From: Rubrivivax sp. SCN 71-131
GTDB lineage: Bacteria > Pseudomonadota > Gammaproteobacteria > Burkholderiales > Burkholderiaceae_C
Direction: 5' to 3'
Length of the DNA: 64,000 bases
Assembly (NCBI GenBank): GCA_001724995.1
Contig: MEFD01000014.1
Span: forward strand, 186,001 to 250,000
Shown here: in pieces, positions 45,835 to 57,618 of the stretch
How the letters are laid out: each line of letters opens with the position of its first letter
How positions within the stretch are numbered: the stretch's first letter is position 1
Notes under the pieces: model-generated
Seen by the model: only the letters and a program-made list of their open reading frames with translations
What the model was told of the DNA's origin: nothing
Databases searched by the model: none
Program-made: the position numbers and the translations under genes

Positions 45835-47475
45835 TCACCCCTCCTGCCGCAGCCGAAAGCGCTGCAGCTTGCCCGTCTCCGTGCGCGGCAGCGAGTCGCG
45901 GAACTCGATGGCACGCGGGTACTTGTAGGCGGCGATGCCCTGCTTGCAGAAGTCCTGCAGCTCCTTCACGAGTGCCGCGCTGCCCTCGTGCCCGGGCTCG
46001 AGCACGACGAAGGCCTTGGCGATCTGCCCGCGCGCCTCGTCGGGAACGCCGACGACGCCGCACTCGGCCACCGCCGGGTGCTGCAGCAGCACGCTCTCGA
46101 TCTCGGGCCCGGCGATGTTGTAGCCGCCGGTGATGATCATGTCGTCGGTACGCGCCTGGTAGACGTAGTAGCCGTCCTCGTCGACGAGGTAGGCGTCGCC
46201 GGTGAGGTTCCAGCCGTTCTGCACGTACACCGCCTGGCGCTCGTCGGCGAGGTACTTGCAGCCCGTGGGCCCCTTGATGGCCAGGCGACCGACCTGGCCC
46301 GGCGGCAGCGGCCGGCCCTCGTCGTCCAGGATGCAGGCGCGGTAGCCCGGCACCGGGACGCCGGTGGCGCCGGGCTTGGCGTGCGCCTCGTCGGCGCTGA
46401 TGAAGATGTGGAAGAGCTCGGTGGAGCCGATGCCGTCGATGATCTCGATGCCGGTGGCGTCCTTCCACAGCTTGCGCGTGGCCGCGGGCAGAGCCTCGCC
46501 GGCGCTCACGCACTTGCGCAGCGAGGACAGGTCCGGCCGCGGCGACATCGTCGGCAGCGCCAGCGCGATCGCCCGGTACGAGGTCGGTGCGGTGAAGCAG
46601 ACGGTCACGCGGTGGCGCTCGAGGGTGGCGGGCAGCGAATCCGGCGAGGTGCGCTCGATCAGCACCATTGATGCGCCGACCGAGAGCGGGAACATCAGCA
46701 GGCCGCCCAGGCCGAAGGTGAAGGCCAGCGGCGGGCTGCCGAAGAAGCGGTCCTCGGCGGTGGCGCGCAGCACGTGCCGCGGCCAACAGCGGCAGCCGGC
46801 GATGACGTCGCGGTGGAAGTGCATCGTACCCTTGGGCACGCCGGTGGTGCCCGAGGTGAAGGCCATCAGCGCCGTATCGTCGGCGGCGGTGTCCACGCTC
46901 GCGAACGCCGCCGGCTGCGCCGCCATCTCGGCCTCGAGCGAACCCTCGCCCTCGTCGCCGTTGAAGAGCAGCGGCGCGCCGAGTTGCGGGCACTCGGGCC
47001 GCACCGCCAGCAGCGCATCGGCGATGCGTGCGTCGCACAGCGCGTGCGTGATCTGCGCCTTGTCGATGATGGCCTTCAGCTCGCGCTCGCGCAGCAGCGG
47101 CATCGATCCCACTGCGATGCCGCCGGCCTTCATCACGCCGAGCCAGCAGGCCGCGTACATCGGCGTGTTGGCCCCGCGCAGCAGCACGCGGTTGCCGCTC
47201 ACCAGCCCGAGGCGGTTGACGAGCACGCCGGCGATGCGGCAGGCGCGCGCGTGCAGCTCGGCGTAGGTCCAGGAGAAGGCCTGGCCATCGCGCTCGCCGA
47301 TGAGCGCGATGCGCTGGCCATGCCCGCGCTCGATCCAGCGGTCCAGCAGCTCGGCGGCGACGTTCAGGCGCTCGGGCAACTGCAGGTCGGGCCCCTCGAA
47401 GATGAACTCGGGCAGGGCCGAAGCTGGCGGCAGGTTGTCGCGGGCGAAGGTGTCGAGGTGCGCGGTCGTGGCCAT
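45835..47475 (-). CDS. Aryl-CoA ligase, 2-aminobenzoate-CoA ligase type (AMP-forming)
   Basis: This 546-residue ANL-superfamily ligase has the P-loop FTSGTTGVPKGTMHFHRD, the A5 motif GIGSTELFHIF, TGDAYLVDEDGYY (A7), the hinge YQARTDDMIITGGYNIAGPEIE (A8) and the catalytic Lys near ETGKLQRFRL (A10). The overall pattern fits the benzoate/2-aminobenzoate-CoA ligase subgroup better than fatty-acid or acetate ligases. It would activate an aromatic acid to its CoA thioester with ATP. The ATG at 47475 is chosen; the track start at 47745 lies in the intergenic region. It is divergent from a TRAP importer of the chloroaromatic type, which supports an aromatic substrate. Confidence 0.8.
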   Translation of the reverse strand: MATTAHLDTFARDNLPPASALPEFIFEGPDLQLPERLNVAAELLDRWIERGHGQRIALIGERDGQAFSWTYAELHARACRIAGVLVNRLGLVSGNRVLLRGANTPMYAACWLGVMKAGGIAVGSMPLLRERELKAIIDKAQITHALCDARIADALLAVRPECPQLGAPLLFNGDEGEGSLEAEMAAQPAAFASVDTAADDTALMAFTSGTTGVPKGTMHFHRDVIAGCRCWPRHVLRATAEDRFFGSPPLAFTFGLGGLLMFPLSVGASMVLIERTSPDSLPATLERHRVTVCFTAPTSYRAIALALPTMSPRPDLSSLRKCVSAGEALPAATRKLWKDATGIEIIDGIGSTELFHIFISADEAHAKPGATGVPVPGYRACILDDEGRPLPPGQVGRLAIKGPTGCKYLADERQAVYVQNGWNLTGDAYLVDEDGYYVYQARTDDMIITGGYNIAGPEIESVLLQHPAVAECGVVGVPDEARGQIAKAFVVLEPGHEGSAALVKELQDFCKQGIAAYKYPRAIEFRDSLPRTETGKLQRFRLRQEG

Positions 47476-47739
47476 GGGGGACGTTCCTGCGGGGCAAGGG
47501 CGGCGATGCCGGTGGAGCGGCGCCGGGAAAGAGCCGATGCCAACGCCATTCTTTGAAGATACATTTTTGCCGTCACTTGTTGGAAACCCTTCCAGGGTGG
47601 GTGCGGCATGCGCGGCATGCGCGGCGGCCTGGGGCGTCCCTACAATCGTGCGCCATCGCAATCGGCCGAACGCCATCGGCGCGCCCTGCCGAGCGGGGGC
47701 CCCGGGCAGCGACGCCATCCCAGCCGGAGCTCCTCCCCG
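47476..47739. promoter_or_regulatory. Divergent promoter region between aryl-CoA ligase and TRAP genes
   Basis: This 264-bp region contains an AT-rich core (about 47550-47580) and a TACAAT -10-like hexamer at 47641-47646 oriented toward dctQ. A 9-bp tandem duplication CGGCATGCG lies at 47604-47621 and a short inverted repeat TGGAA-ACCC-TTCCA at 47581-47594. No regulator gene is adjacent. Confidence 0.4.
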
Positions 47740-48357
47740 ATGCAAGCACTGCTGAGCCTCTCACGCGCCATCGACCGCGTGAACGCCATTGTCGGCCGCT
47801 GGGCGATCTGGCTGATCATGGCCGCGACGGCCATCAGCGCCCTCAACGCGGTCGTGCGCAAGCTCTTCAACTACAGCTCGAACGCCTATCTCGAGGTGCA
47901 GTGGTACCTGTTCGCGTGGTCCTTCCTCATCGCCGCGGGCTACACCCTGCTGCACGGCGAACACGTGCGCATCGACGTGCTCAACCACCGGCTCCCCAAG
48001 AAGGCGCGCGTGTGGATCGACATCCTCGGCTACGGCCTCTTCCTGACGCCGCTGTGCCTGGTCATGCTCTACCTCGGCACGCCGCTGCTGATCGAGCGCT
48101 TCGTCTCCGGCGAGATGTCGCCCAACCCCGGCGGGCTCGTGCGCTGGCCGGTGTGGGTGGCGGTGCCGCTGGGCTTTGCGCTGCTGCTGCTGCAGGGCTG
48201 GTCGGAGCTGATCAAGTGCATCGCCTTCCTGCGCGGCCAGGGACCTGACCCGACCGAGTCGCGCAAGCGCAAGACCGACGAAGAGGAGCTTGCCGAGGCC
48301 CTGCGCCGCGAGCAGGCGGCCGCGGGCGGCCGCGCCCCGACCCCGCTCGCCCCCTGA
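47740..48357 (+). CDS. TRAP transporter small permease (DctQ/FcbT2-like)
   Basis: This 205-residue protein has four hydrophobic helices typical of DctQ (IWLIMAATAISALNAVV, YLFAWSFLIAAGYTLL, GYGLFLTPLCLVMLYL, WVAVPLGFALLLLQGW) and the conserved HGEHVRIDVL segment. It anchors the TRAP complex with the large permease. Length and motifs fit the mannitol/chloroaromatic (FcbT) branch. The C terminus is a charged tail. The ATG at 47740 has GGAG upstream; the track start lies upstream in noncoding sequence. The large permease starts 20 bp later. Confidence 0.85.
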   Translation: MQALLSLSRAIDRVNAIVGRWAIWLIMAATAISALNAVVRKLFNYSSNAYLEVQWYLFAWSFLIAAGYTLLHGEHVRIDVLNHRLPKKARVWIDILGYGLFLTPLCLVMLYLGTPLLIERFVSGEMSPNPGGLVRWPVWVAVPLGFALLLLQGWSELIKCIAFLRGQGPDPTESRKRKTDEEELAEALRREQAAAGGRAPTPLAP

Positions 48358-48377
48358 GCACGAGGCCCGGGCCGATC

Positions 48378-50105
48378 ATGGAGTTCATCGCCGTGAATTT
48401 CGCCCCCGTCATGTTCGGGGGCCTCATCGTCTTCCTCATCCTCGGCTTTCCGGTGGCGTTCAGCCTCGGGGCCTGCGGCCTGCTGTTCGGTGTCGTCGGC
48501 GTCGCGCTCGACGTCTTTCCCTCGGCCATCCTGGCCGTGCTGCCGCTGCGCCTCATCGGCATCATGAGCAACGAGACGCTGCTCGCGGTTCCGTTCTTCA
48601 CCCTGATGGGCCTGATCCTCGAGCGCAGCGGCATGGCCGAGGACCTGCTCGAGACCGTCGGCCAGGTCTTCGGTCCGCTGCGCGGCGGCCTGGCGCTGGC
48701 GGTGGTGCTGGTCGGTGCGATGCTCGCCGCGACCACCGGCGTCGTCGCCGCGTCGGTGATCTCGATGGGCCTGATCTCGATGCCCATCATGCTGCGCTAC
48801 GGCTATTCGCGCAGCCTCTCCAGCGGCGTCATCGCCGCTTCGGGAACGCTGGCGCAGATCATCCCGCCCTCGCTGGTGCTGATCGTGCTTGCCGACCAGA
48901 TGGGCAGGAGCGTGGGCGACATGTACAAGGGCGCCTTCATCCCCGGCTTCGCGCTGATGGGCCTCTACATCCTGTGGGTGGTGGTGCTGGCGGTCTTCAA
49001 GCCCGCCGCGGTGCCCGCGCTGCCGCCCGAGGCGCGCACCTTCCGCGACGCCAAGGGCCACACCGGCTACACCTCGCTGTCGGTTCTTGCCCTGCTCTCC
49101 GGGGCCGTGGGCTACACCCTCGGCGCGCACATGGAGGCAGTGCACAGCTGGTGGCTCGGCGAGGTGGTCGACTCGGTGCCGACCGACGAGCGCATCGTGG
49201 TGGCGATGTGCGGCGGCGTCTTCGTCGCCTGGCTCATCGCCGTCATCAACTCCCTCGCCAGGCTGCACCTGCTCTCGAAGCTGGCCGAGCGCGTGACCTT
49301 CGTGCTGATCCCGCCGCTGCTGCTGATCTTCCTCGTCCTCGGCACGATCTTCCTCGGCGTGGCCACGCCGACCGAGGGCGGCGCCATGGGCGCAATGGGC
49401 GCGCTCATCATGGCCGTGCTGCGGCGGCGCCTGGGCTGGGCCCTGCTGAAGCAGGCGCTGGCGACGACGACCAAGCTCTCCTCCTTCGTGCTCTTCATCC
49501 TCATCGGCGCCACCGTCTTCAGCATGGTCTTCCAGGCCGCCGACGGCCCGGTCTGGGTCGAGCATCTGCTCGCCAAGCTGCCCGGCGGCCAGATCGGCTT
49601 CCTGATCTTCGTGAACGTCATGATCTTCTTCCTGGCGTTCTTCCTCGACTTCTTCGAGCTTTCGTTCATCGTCGTGCCGGTGCTCGCCCCGATCGCCGAG
49701 AAGATGGGCATCGACCTGGTCTGGTTCGGCGTGCTGCTGGCGGTGAACATGCAGACGTCGTTCATGCATCCGCCCTTCGGCTTCGCGCTCTTCTACCTGC
49801 GCTCGGTGGCGCCGGACAAGCCCTACGTCGATGCGGTGACGGGCAGGACGATGGCGCCGGTGACGACGATGCAGATCTACAAGGGCGCGATCCCCTTCCT
49901 GCTCCTGCAACTGGCGATGGTGGCAGTCCTGATCGCCTTCCCCGGCCTCGTCACCCGCGACCTCGACAAGCCGTCCAACGTCGACATGGAGGCCGCCGGC
50001 ACGCAGATCCTGCAGAACCTGGAAGGCGCCCCGGGCTTCGGCAACCCGGCGGAAAGCGACGCCGACGCGCCGACCGGGGCGGACACGAAGAACCCGTTCG
50101 AGTAG
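48378..50105 (+). CDS. TRAP transporter large permease (DctM/FcbT3-like)
   Basis: This 575-residue protein has the DctM pattern of about 12 helices, with FPVAFSLGACGLLFG, SNETLLAVPFFTLMGLIL, SGTLAQIIPPSLVLIVLA and MHPPFGFALFYLRSVAP. An internal loop of about 130 residues in the middle and the longer length (usual DctM about 430) match the FcbT3/mannitol-chloroaromatic branch. It carries the substrate across the inner membrane with sodium. It is followed within 25 bp by a bidirectional terminator. Confidence 0.88.
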   Translation: MEFIAVNFAPVMFGGLIVFLILGFPVAFSLGACGLLFGVVGVALDVFPSAILAVLPLRLIGIMSNETLLAVPFFTLMGLILERSGMAEDLLETVGQVFGPLRGGLALAVVLVGAMLAATTGVVAASVISMGLISMPIMLRYGYSRSLSSGVIAASGTLAQIIPPSLVLIVLADQMGRSVGDMYKGAFIPGFALMGLYILWVVVLAVFKPAAVPALPPEARTFRDAKGHTGYTSLSVLALLSGAVGYTLGAHMEAVHSWWLGEVVDSVPTDERIVVAMCGGVFVAWLIAVINSLARLHLLSKLAERVTFVLIPPLLLIFLVLGTIFLGVATPTEGGAMGAMGALIMAVLRRRLGWALLKQALATTTKLSSFVLFILIGATVFSMVFQAADGPVWVEHLLAKLPGGQIGFLIFVNVMIFFLAFFLDFFELSFIVVPVLAPIAEKMGIDLVWFGVLLAVNMQTSFMHPPFGFALFYLRSVAPDKPYVDAVTGRTMAPVTTMQIYKGAIPFLLLQLAMVAVLIAFPGLVTRDLDKPSNVDMEAAGTQILQNLEGAPGFGNPAESDADAPTGADTKNPFE

Positions 50106-50116
50106 GTCGAAGAACC

Positions 50117-50153
50117 AAAAAAAAGGCCGCGCAACGGTGCCGCGGCCTTGTTT
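50117..50153. terminator. Bidirectional rho-independent terminator
   Basis: AAGGCCGCG (50123-50131) and CGCGGCCTT (50141-50149) form a perfect 9-bp stem with a 9-base loop, preceded by a run of eight A and followed by GTTT. It lies between convergent dctM (+) and dctP (-) and can serve both. Confidence 0.8.
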
Positions 50154-50190
50154 CCCGGACGGGCCGCCCGACGCGGCCCGGGTCGGGTTC

Positions 50191-51273
50191 TCAGATCTTC
50201 AGCGCCGCCATCGTCTGCGTGAACTGCAGTTCGGAGACGCGGTTCCAGAGGATCTGGTCGCGCTGGAAGGCACGCATGTCGTCGAAGACGCGCTTGAAGA
50301 CCTCGGACTTCGCGCGGTGCTCCTCGTACACCTCCTGCGCCGCCTTGAAGCCGGCCTCGACGACGCTCTTCGGGAAGGGCTTGAACTGGATGCCGCTGGC
50401 GACGATGCGCTTGAGCGCCGGCGGGTTCAGCGCCAGGTACTTGGTCGTGCCGTCGTTGTAGGCGACGTCGGCCGCGGCGCGCACGATGGCCTGGTTCTCC
50501 GGCGACAGCTTGGCGAAGGCCTTCCTGTTGATGAAGAACTCGAGGTCGGCACCGCCCTCCCACCAGGCGTTGTAGTAGTAGAACTTGGTGACCTTGTTGT
50601 AGCCGAGCTTCTCGTCGTCGTAAGGGCCGACGAACTCCGCAGCGTCGAGCGTGCCCTTCTCCAGCGCCTGGTAGACCTCGCCGCCGGGCATGTTCTGCGC
50701 CACGACGCCGAGCTTGGCCATCGACTCGCCGAAGACGCCGCCGCCCAGGCGCATCTTCAGGCCCTTGAGGTCCTGCGGCGACTTGATCTCCTTGCGATAC
50801 CAGCCGCCCATCTGCGTGCCCGTGTTGAGTGCGCTCAGGGTGAAGAAGTTGTACTTCTCGAACACCTCGTTGAGCAGCTTGCGGCCGTTGCCCTGCTCCT
50901 TCCAGGCGAGGTTCTGGTTCGCCGTCAGCCCGAACGGGGCCGCGCAGCTGAGGGCGAACACCGGGTCCTTGCCGGTGTAGTAGTAGGCCGCGGTCTCGCC
51001 CATCTCGAGCGCGTCGTCATTGAGCGCATCGACGATGCCGAACGGCGGCACGAGCTCGCCGGCCGCGTGCACCGAGATCTCGAACTTGCCGCCGGAGAGC
51101 GCCTTCACGGTCTCGGAGAATTTCACGGCGCAGCCGTGCAGCGTCTCCAGGGCCTTCGGGAAGCTGGTGGCCAGACGCCAGCGAACGGCGGCCTGAGCGT
51201 GCACTGCGGGCGCGGCACCGGCGGCCAGGACACCGGCCACGCCGGCATGCTTGATGAGGGAACGGCGATCCAT
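50191..51273 (-). CDS. TRAP transporter substrate-binding protein (DctP/FcbT1-like)
   Basis: This 360-residue periplasmic protein starts MDRRSLIKHAGVAGVLAAGAAPAVHAQA, a twin-arginine type signal. The mature part has the DctP features ETLHGCAVKFSETV, LKMRLGGGVFGESMAKLG and DAAEFVGPYDDEKLG, with TKFYYYNAWWEGG, as seen in the mannitol/chloroaromatic TRAP subgroup. GAGGAG sits before the ATG at 51273; the track start adds 10 codons without a ribosome binding site. It captures the acid for the DctQM permease, even though its gene is convergent with theirs. An aromatic ligand is inference. Confidence 0.87.
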   Translation of the reverse strand: MDRRSLIKHAGVAGVLAAGAAPAVHAQAAVRWRLATSFPKALETLHGCAVKFSETVKALSGGKFEISVHAAGELVPPFGIVDALNDDALEMGETAAYYYTGKDPVFALSCAAPFGLTANQNLAWKEQGNGRKLLNEVFEKYNFFTLSALNTGTQMGGWYRKEIKSPQDLKGLKMRLGGGVFGESMAKLGVVAQNMPGGEVYQALEKGTLDAAEFVGPYDDEKLGYNKVTKFYYYNAWWEGGADLEFFINRKAFAKLSPENQAIVRAAADVAYNDGTTKYLALNPPALKRIVASGIQFKPFPKSVVEAGFKAAQEVYEEHRAKSEVFKRVFDDMRAFQRDQILWNRVSELQFTQTMAALKI

Positions 51274-51389
51274 GGGCTGTGACTCCTCCAAATGGGGATC
51301 CAAGGATAAACGGTTCAGTGCCGGAACCCGATCGAGCGCACCGCCATCAGGGATTCACGGGTCGCGCCGGGTCGAGGGGGGGCACCGCC

Positions 51390-52912
<1,523 letters not shown>

Positions 52913-52916
<4 letters not shown>

Positions 52917-55900
52917 GAAGGATCCTTGGCGGGAGGAGGCGCGGCGGCGGCGTCTGCGGCATCGAGCGCGCGGATCTCCGACTCGGGCAGCCCCTGCTCG
53001 GCATCGTGCAGGATGCGCGCCGCGGTGTCGCCGCTCATGCCGGCGTGCGCGGCGTGCTCGGCAAAGCGCTCGCGCTGGCGCGCCGAACCCTTGAAGAAGC
53101 GCCGCACGACGACGAAGAACATCGGCACGAAGAACACCGCCAGCGTGGTGCCGACGAGGATGCCCCCCATGACGCCGGTGCCGATGGCGCGCTGGCTGGC
53201 CGAACCGGCACCGCTGGCGATGGCCAGCGGCAGCACGCCCAGCGAGAAGGCCAGCGAGGTCATGATGATCGGCCGGAAGCGCAGGTGCGCCGCGGCCAGC
53301 GCCGATTTCACGGCGCTCATGCCCTGCGCCTGCAGGTCCTTGGCAAACTCGATGATCAGGATCGCATTCTTCGCCGACAGCCCGATGATGGTGATCAGCC
53401 CGACCTGGAAGTAGACGTCGTTGGTGAGGCCGCGGCCGGTCACCGCCAGCAGCACTCCCAGCACGCCCAGCGGCACGACGAGGATCACGGCAAACGGAAT
53501 CGACCAGCTCTCGTAGAGCGCCGCCAGCGCCAGCACCACCGCCAGGATGGCGAAGCCGTACAGGATGAGCGCCTGGTTGCCCGCCAGCTTCTCCTCGCGC
53601 GACTGCCCGGTCCACGCGAAGCCGAAGCCCTCGGGAAGCTTGGCGGCGAGCATTTCCATCTCGCCCATGGCGTCGCCGGTGGAATAGCCCGGCGCCGCGC
53701 CGCCGGCGATGCGCATCGCCGGGTAGCCGTTGTAGCGGATGGTCTGCATCGGCCCGGTGACCCAGCGCGTGCTCGCGAACGCCGACAGCGGCACCGCCTG
53801 GCCGCGGTTGTTGGGCGCCGTCAGCCGCAGGATGTCCTCGGGCTGCATGCGCGCCGGCGCGTCGGCCTGGATGACCACGCGCTGCAGCCGGCCGCGATTG
53901 GGGAAGTCGTTGACGTAGGCCGAACCGAGCGCGGACGAGATGGTGTGGTTGATGGCGGCGAAACCCACCCCCAGCGCCGCCGCCTTGTCGCGGTCGATGT
54001 CGATCTGCAGCTGCGGCGCGTCCTCCAGGCCGTCCGGGCGCACGCCGGCCAGCACCTTGCTCTGCATCGCCATGCCCAGCATCTGGTTGCGCGCGGCCAC
54101 CAGCGCCTCGTGGCCCTTGCCGGCGCGGTCCTGCAGGCGGAAGGTGAAGCCCGCGCTCACGCCCAGCTCCGGGATCGGCGGCGGGTTCAGCGGGAAGATG
54201 AAGGCGTCCTTCACGCCCGAGAGCGCGCCCATCGCGCGGCCGGCGACCACGGTGGCGCCGTGCTCGGGGCCCTGGCGCTCGTCCCAGGGCTTGAGCGTGA
54301 CGAAGGAGATGCCCGCGTTCTGCCCCTGGCCGGAGAACGAGAAGCCCATCACCGCCACCATGCTCTTCACCTCGGGCTGCGCGAGCAGGTAGCCTTCGAC
54401 CTGCTCGACCACGCGCCGCGTGCGCTCCTGCGTGGCCCCCGGGGGCAACTGGATATTGACGAGGATGTTGCCCTGGTCCTCCTGCGGCAGGAAGGAAGTC
54501 GGCAGCCGCGTGTACATCCAGCCGGCCACGGCCGCCAGCGCGACGTAGACGAGCATGAGCCGCCCGGCGCGCCGCAGCAGCGTCGACACCACGCCTTCGT
54601 AGGCGCGCGTGGCGCGCGTGAAGCGGCGGTTGAACCAGCCGAAGAAGCCGCGCTTCTCGTGGTGATGACCGGCCGCCACCGGCTTCAGCAGCGTGGCGCA
54701 CAGCGCCGGCGTGAGCGACAGCGCCATGAAGGCCGAGATGAAGATCGACACCCCCATCACGGTGGCGAACTGGCGGTAGATGTTGCCCGTCGATCCCGGG
54801 AAGAAGGCCAGCGGCACGAACACCGAGATCAGCACCACGGTGACGCCGATGATGGCGCCCGAGATCTGGCTCATGCCCTTGCGCGTGGCCTGCAACGGCG
54901 GCAGGCCTTCCTCGCTCATGATGCGTTCGACGTTCTCGACCACCACGATCGCGTCGTCGACGACGATGCCGATCACCAGCACCATGCCGAACATGGTCAG
55001 CACGTTGATCGACATGCCCAGCGCCAGCAGCGCGCCGAAGGTGCCCAGCAGCGCCACCGGCACGACGATGGTCGGGATGATCGTGTAGCGCCAGTTCTGC
55101 AGGAACAGGAACATCACGAGGAAGACCAGGCCGATCGCCTCCAGCAGCGTCACCACGACCTCGCTGATCGAGATGCGCACGAAGTCCGAGCTGTCGTAGG
55201 GAATGCTCCAGCCGACCGTGGGCGGGAAGAACGGCTGCAGTTGCGCGAGGCGCTCGCGCACGGCCGTGGACGCCGCCAGCGCATTGCCGGTGGGCGAGAG
55301 CTGGACACCGATGCCCGCGGCCGGCTTGCCGTTCAGTCGCGCCGAGGTGGCGTAGCTCTGCGCGCCCAGTTCGATGCGCGCGACGTCCTTCAGGTACACC
55401 GCCGCGCCCGCGGCGTCGGCGCGCAGCACGATGCGCCCGAACTGCTCGACCGTGCCGAGCTGGCCCGGCACGACCACGGTGGCCGTGATGCCCTGCCCGG
55501 CCACCAGCGGCAGGTCGCCGATCGCGCCGCCCGAGACCTGCGCGTTCTGCTGGCTGATCGCGGCGGCGACGTCGGCGGTCGACAGGTTGTAGCTCTGCAG
55601 CCTGGCCGGGTCGATCCAGATGCGCATCGCGCGCTCGGCGCCGAAGAGCTGCGCCTGGCCGATGCCCGGCAGGCGCTGCAGCTCGGGCACGATGTTGCGC
55701 GAGGCGTAGTCGGTCAACTCGTTGATGTCGTAGTCGGGATCCGACGACGACAGCATCGTGAAGAGCAGGAAGTTCGAGCGCGCCTTGTCCACGCGCACGC
55801 CCTGCTGCACCACCGCCGGGGGCAGCCGCGGCGTGGCGCGCGAGAGGCGGTTCTGCACCTCCACCTGCGCCAGGTCGGCGTTGGTGCCGGGCTCGAAGCT

Positions 55901-56176
55901 GATGGTGATCGAGCCGCTGCCGTCGGCCTGCGCGACCGACTCCATGTAGGCCATGCCGGGCGCGCCGTTGATCTCGCGCTCGATCACCGAGAGCACCGCG
56001 TCTTCCAGCACCTGCGCCGAGGCGCCCGGATAGAAGGTGCTCAGCACGATGGTCGGCGGCGCCACCGGCGGATACTGGGCAATCGGCAGCTGGGTGATCG
56101 AAGTCGCCCCCAGCACCATGATGAAGAGCGCGACCACCCAGGCGAAGATCGGGCGATCGATGAAGAACTTGGCCAT
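52913..56176 (-). CDS. RND multidrug efflux pump, inner membrane transporter (AcrB/MexB type)
   Basis: This 1087-residue HAE1 transporter starts MAKFFIDRPIFAWVVALFIMVLGATSITQLPIAQYP, the standard AcrB N terminus. The proton-relay helix is VLVIGIVVDDAIVVVENVERIM, and GSTGNIYRQFATVMGVSIFISAFMALSLTPALCA is the usual helix 5-6 region. It exports lipophilic drugs by proton antiport together with the flanking adaptor and outer membrane factor. The C-terminal tail is about 40 residues longer than in AcrB. It starts 33 bp after the adaptor stop. Confidence 0.95.
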
Positions 56177-56209
56177 GCGTCGGTCCTGCTTCGGTCCTGC
56201 GGTTGCCGC

Positions 56210-57487
56210 TCAGCGCGACGCGGCCGAGGCGGGCGCGGCCGCGGCGGCCGCCGAGGCCTGCGCGGGTGCCGCACCGGCGCCGCCCGCCTTGGCGGGGTTC
56301 CAGGGCACGGCCTTGACCACCTTGGCGCCGAACATCAGCTTCATCGCCCCTTCGACCATCACCTGCTCGCCGGGCGCCAGGCCCTCGGTGACGATCCACT
56401 GCCCGTCCTGGGCGCCGCGGATCTTCACCGGCCGGGGCGTCACCTGCCCGTCCGCGGCCACGACGAGCACGCTGTCGCCGCGGCTGCCGCGCGTCACGGC
56501 CTGCTGCGGCAGCAGCATCACGCCCTCCATCTGCGCCTGCTGCAGCCGCGCGCGCACGTACATGCCGGGCAGGAGCAGCCCGCGCGGATTGGGCACCTCG
56601 GCGCGCAGGCTGACCTGCCCGGTGGCCGGGTCGACCGTCAGGTCGGTGAACAGCAGGCGGCCGGCTTGGGCATGGGGCTGGCCATCCTCGAGCAGGATCT
56701 GCACGCGCGCCGCCTCACCCTGGCCGGCGCGCACGAGCTGGCCCGCACCGAGCGCCTGGCGCAGCCGCAGCACCTCGTTCGCGGACTGCGTGATGTTCAG
56801 GTAGAGCGGGTCGATCTGCTGCACCGTGGCCAGCTGCGTGCCTTCCTGGGCGCTGACGAGCGCGCCTTCGGTGACCAGCGAGCGGCCGATGCGCCCGCTG
56901 ATCGGCGACGTCACGGTGGCGTAGCCGCGCTGGATGCCGGCGCTGCGCACCGCGGCCTCGCCCGCCGCCACCTGCGCCTCGGCTGCCCGCTGCGCCGCCA
57001 CCGCCGCGTCGTACTCCTGCGGGCTCACCGCCTGCACGGCCACGAGCGGCTTGTAGCGCGCGGCCAGCGCGCCGGCCTGCGCGAGCTGGGCCCGCGCCTG
57101 CGCCAGCCCGGCCTGCGCGCTCTGCAGCGCGGCCTCGTAGGGCGAGGGGTCGATCTGGTACAGCGCCTGTCCGGCACGCACCTCGCTGCCCTCGGTGAAG
57201 AGGCGCTTCTGCAGGATGCCGGTGGCCTGCGCCCGCACCTGCGCCACCCGCGAGGCCTCGAGCCGCCCCGGCAGCTCCGCACTCAGGTTGACCGTTCCCG
57301 GCTGTACCGCAAGCACCGCCACTTCCGGCGGCGGCATCTGTCCGCCCGGCCCGCCCGGCGCACCCGCGCCGGCGCCCTGCCCGTCGCCATTGCCGCAGGC
57401 GGCAAGCCCCAGGGCGAGCGCAGCGGCGGTACCGAGGAGCACCCAGCGGTGCGAGGCGGGCGGGCGGTGGGTGTGGAGCTGTGACAT
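56210..57487 (-). CDS. RND efflux periplasmic adaptor (AcrA/MexA type)
   Basis: This 425-residue membrane fusion protein has a lipoprotein signal ending LALGLAACGNGDG, then the lipoyl/hairpin/barrel order with ELPGRLEASRVAQVRAQATGIL, the alpha-helical hairpin rich in Ala-Gln-Ala, YATVTSPISGRIGRSLVTEG and EVPNPRGLLLPGMYVRARL. It couples pump to outer membrane factor. Residues 27-45 form a Gly/Ala-rich linker, and the C terminus is an unusual Ala-rich tail of about 30 residues. The ATG at 57487 is chosen (MSQLHTHRPPASH); the longer track start has no support. Confidence 0.92.
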   Translation of the reverse strand: MSQLHTHRPPASHRWVLLGTAAALALGLAACGNGDGQGAGAGAPGGPGGQMPPPEVAVLAVQPGTVNLSAELPGRLEASRVAQVRAQATGILQKRLFTEGSEVRAGQALYQIDPSPYEAALQSAQAGLAQARAQLAQAGALAARYKPLVAVQAVSPQEYDAAVAAQRAAEAQVAAGEAAVRSAGIQRGYATVTSPISGRIGRSLVTEGALVSAQEGTQLATVQQIDPLYLNITQSANEVLRLRQALGAGQLVRAGQGEAARVQILLEDGQPHAQAGRLLFTDLTVDPATGQVSLRAEVPNPRGLLLPGMYVRARLQQAQMEGVMLLPQQAVTRGSRGDSVLVVAADGQVTPRPVKIRGAQDGQWIVTEGLAPGEQVMVEGAMKLMFGAKVVKAVPWNPAKAGGAGAAPAQASAAAAAAPASAASR

Positions 57488-57594
57488 GGGGTCCAACGGG
57501 CTCGGGCATCGGGCAGCCATGCGCGCCGGAGCTGGGCACGGCCGGGAATGGGAGGAGGTGCAGGTGGTCTGGCCGACCACAGCGGCGCGGATTC

Positions 57595-57618
57595 TACATA
57601 CATCCGCGAATGTATGTC
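57595..57618. promoter_or_regulatory. AcrR-like palindromic operator with overlapping divergent promoters
   Basis: TACATACATCCGCGAATGTATGTC is a 24-bp near-palindrome whose arms (ACATACAT/ATGTATGT) match what I recall of the E. coli AcrR operator (TACATACAT-N6-ATGTATGTA). On the minus strand, ATGACA (-35) and TAGAAT (-10) with an 18-bp spacer straddle it toward the efflux operon. On the plus strand, TAGAAT at 57620-57625 is the likely -10 for the regulator gene. Outer arms GATTCTA/TAGAATC flank the core. Binding here would block both promoters. Confidence 0.82.

Noticed and set aside
53006-57484. 1492-codon plus-strand ORF opposite the RND operon
   Set aside because: His/Arg/Gln-rich shadow of the adaptor and pump genes; no domain visible.
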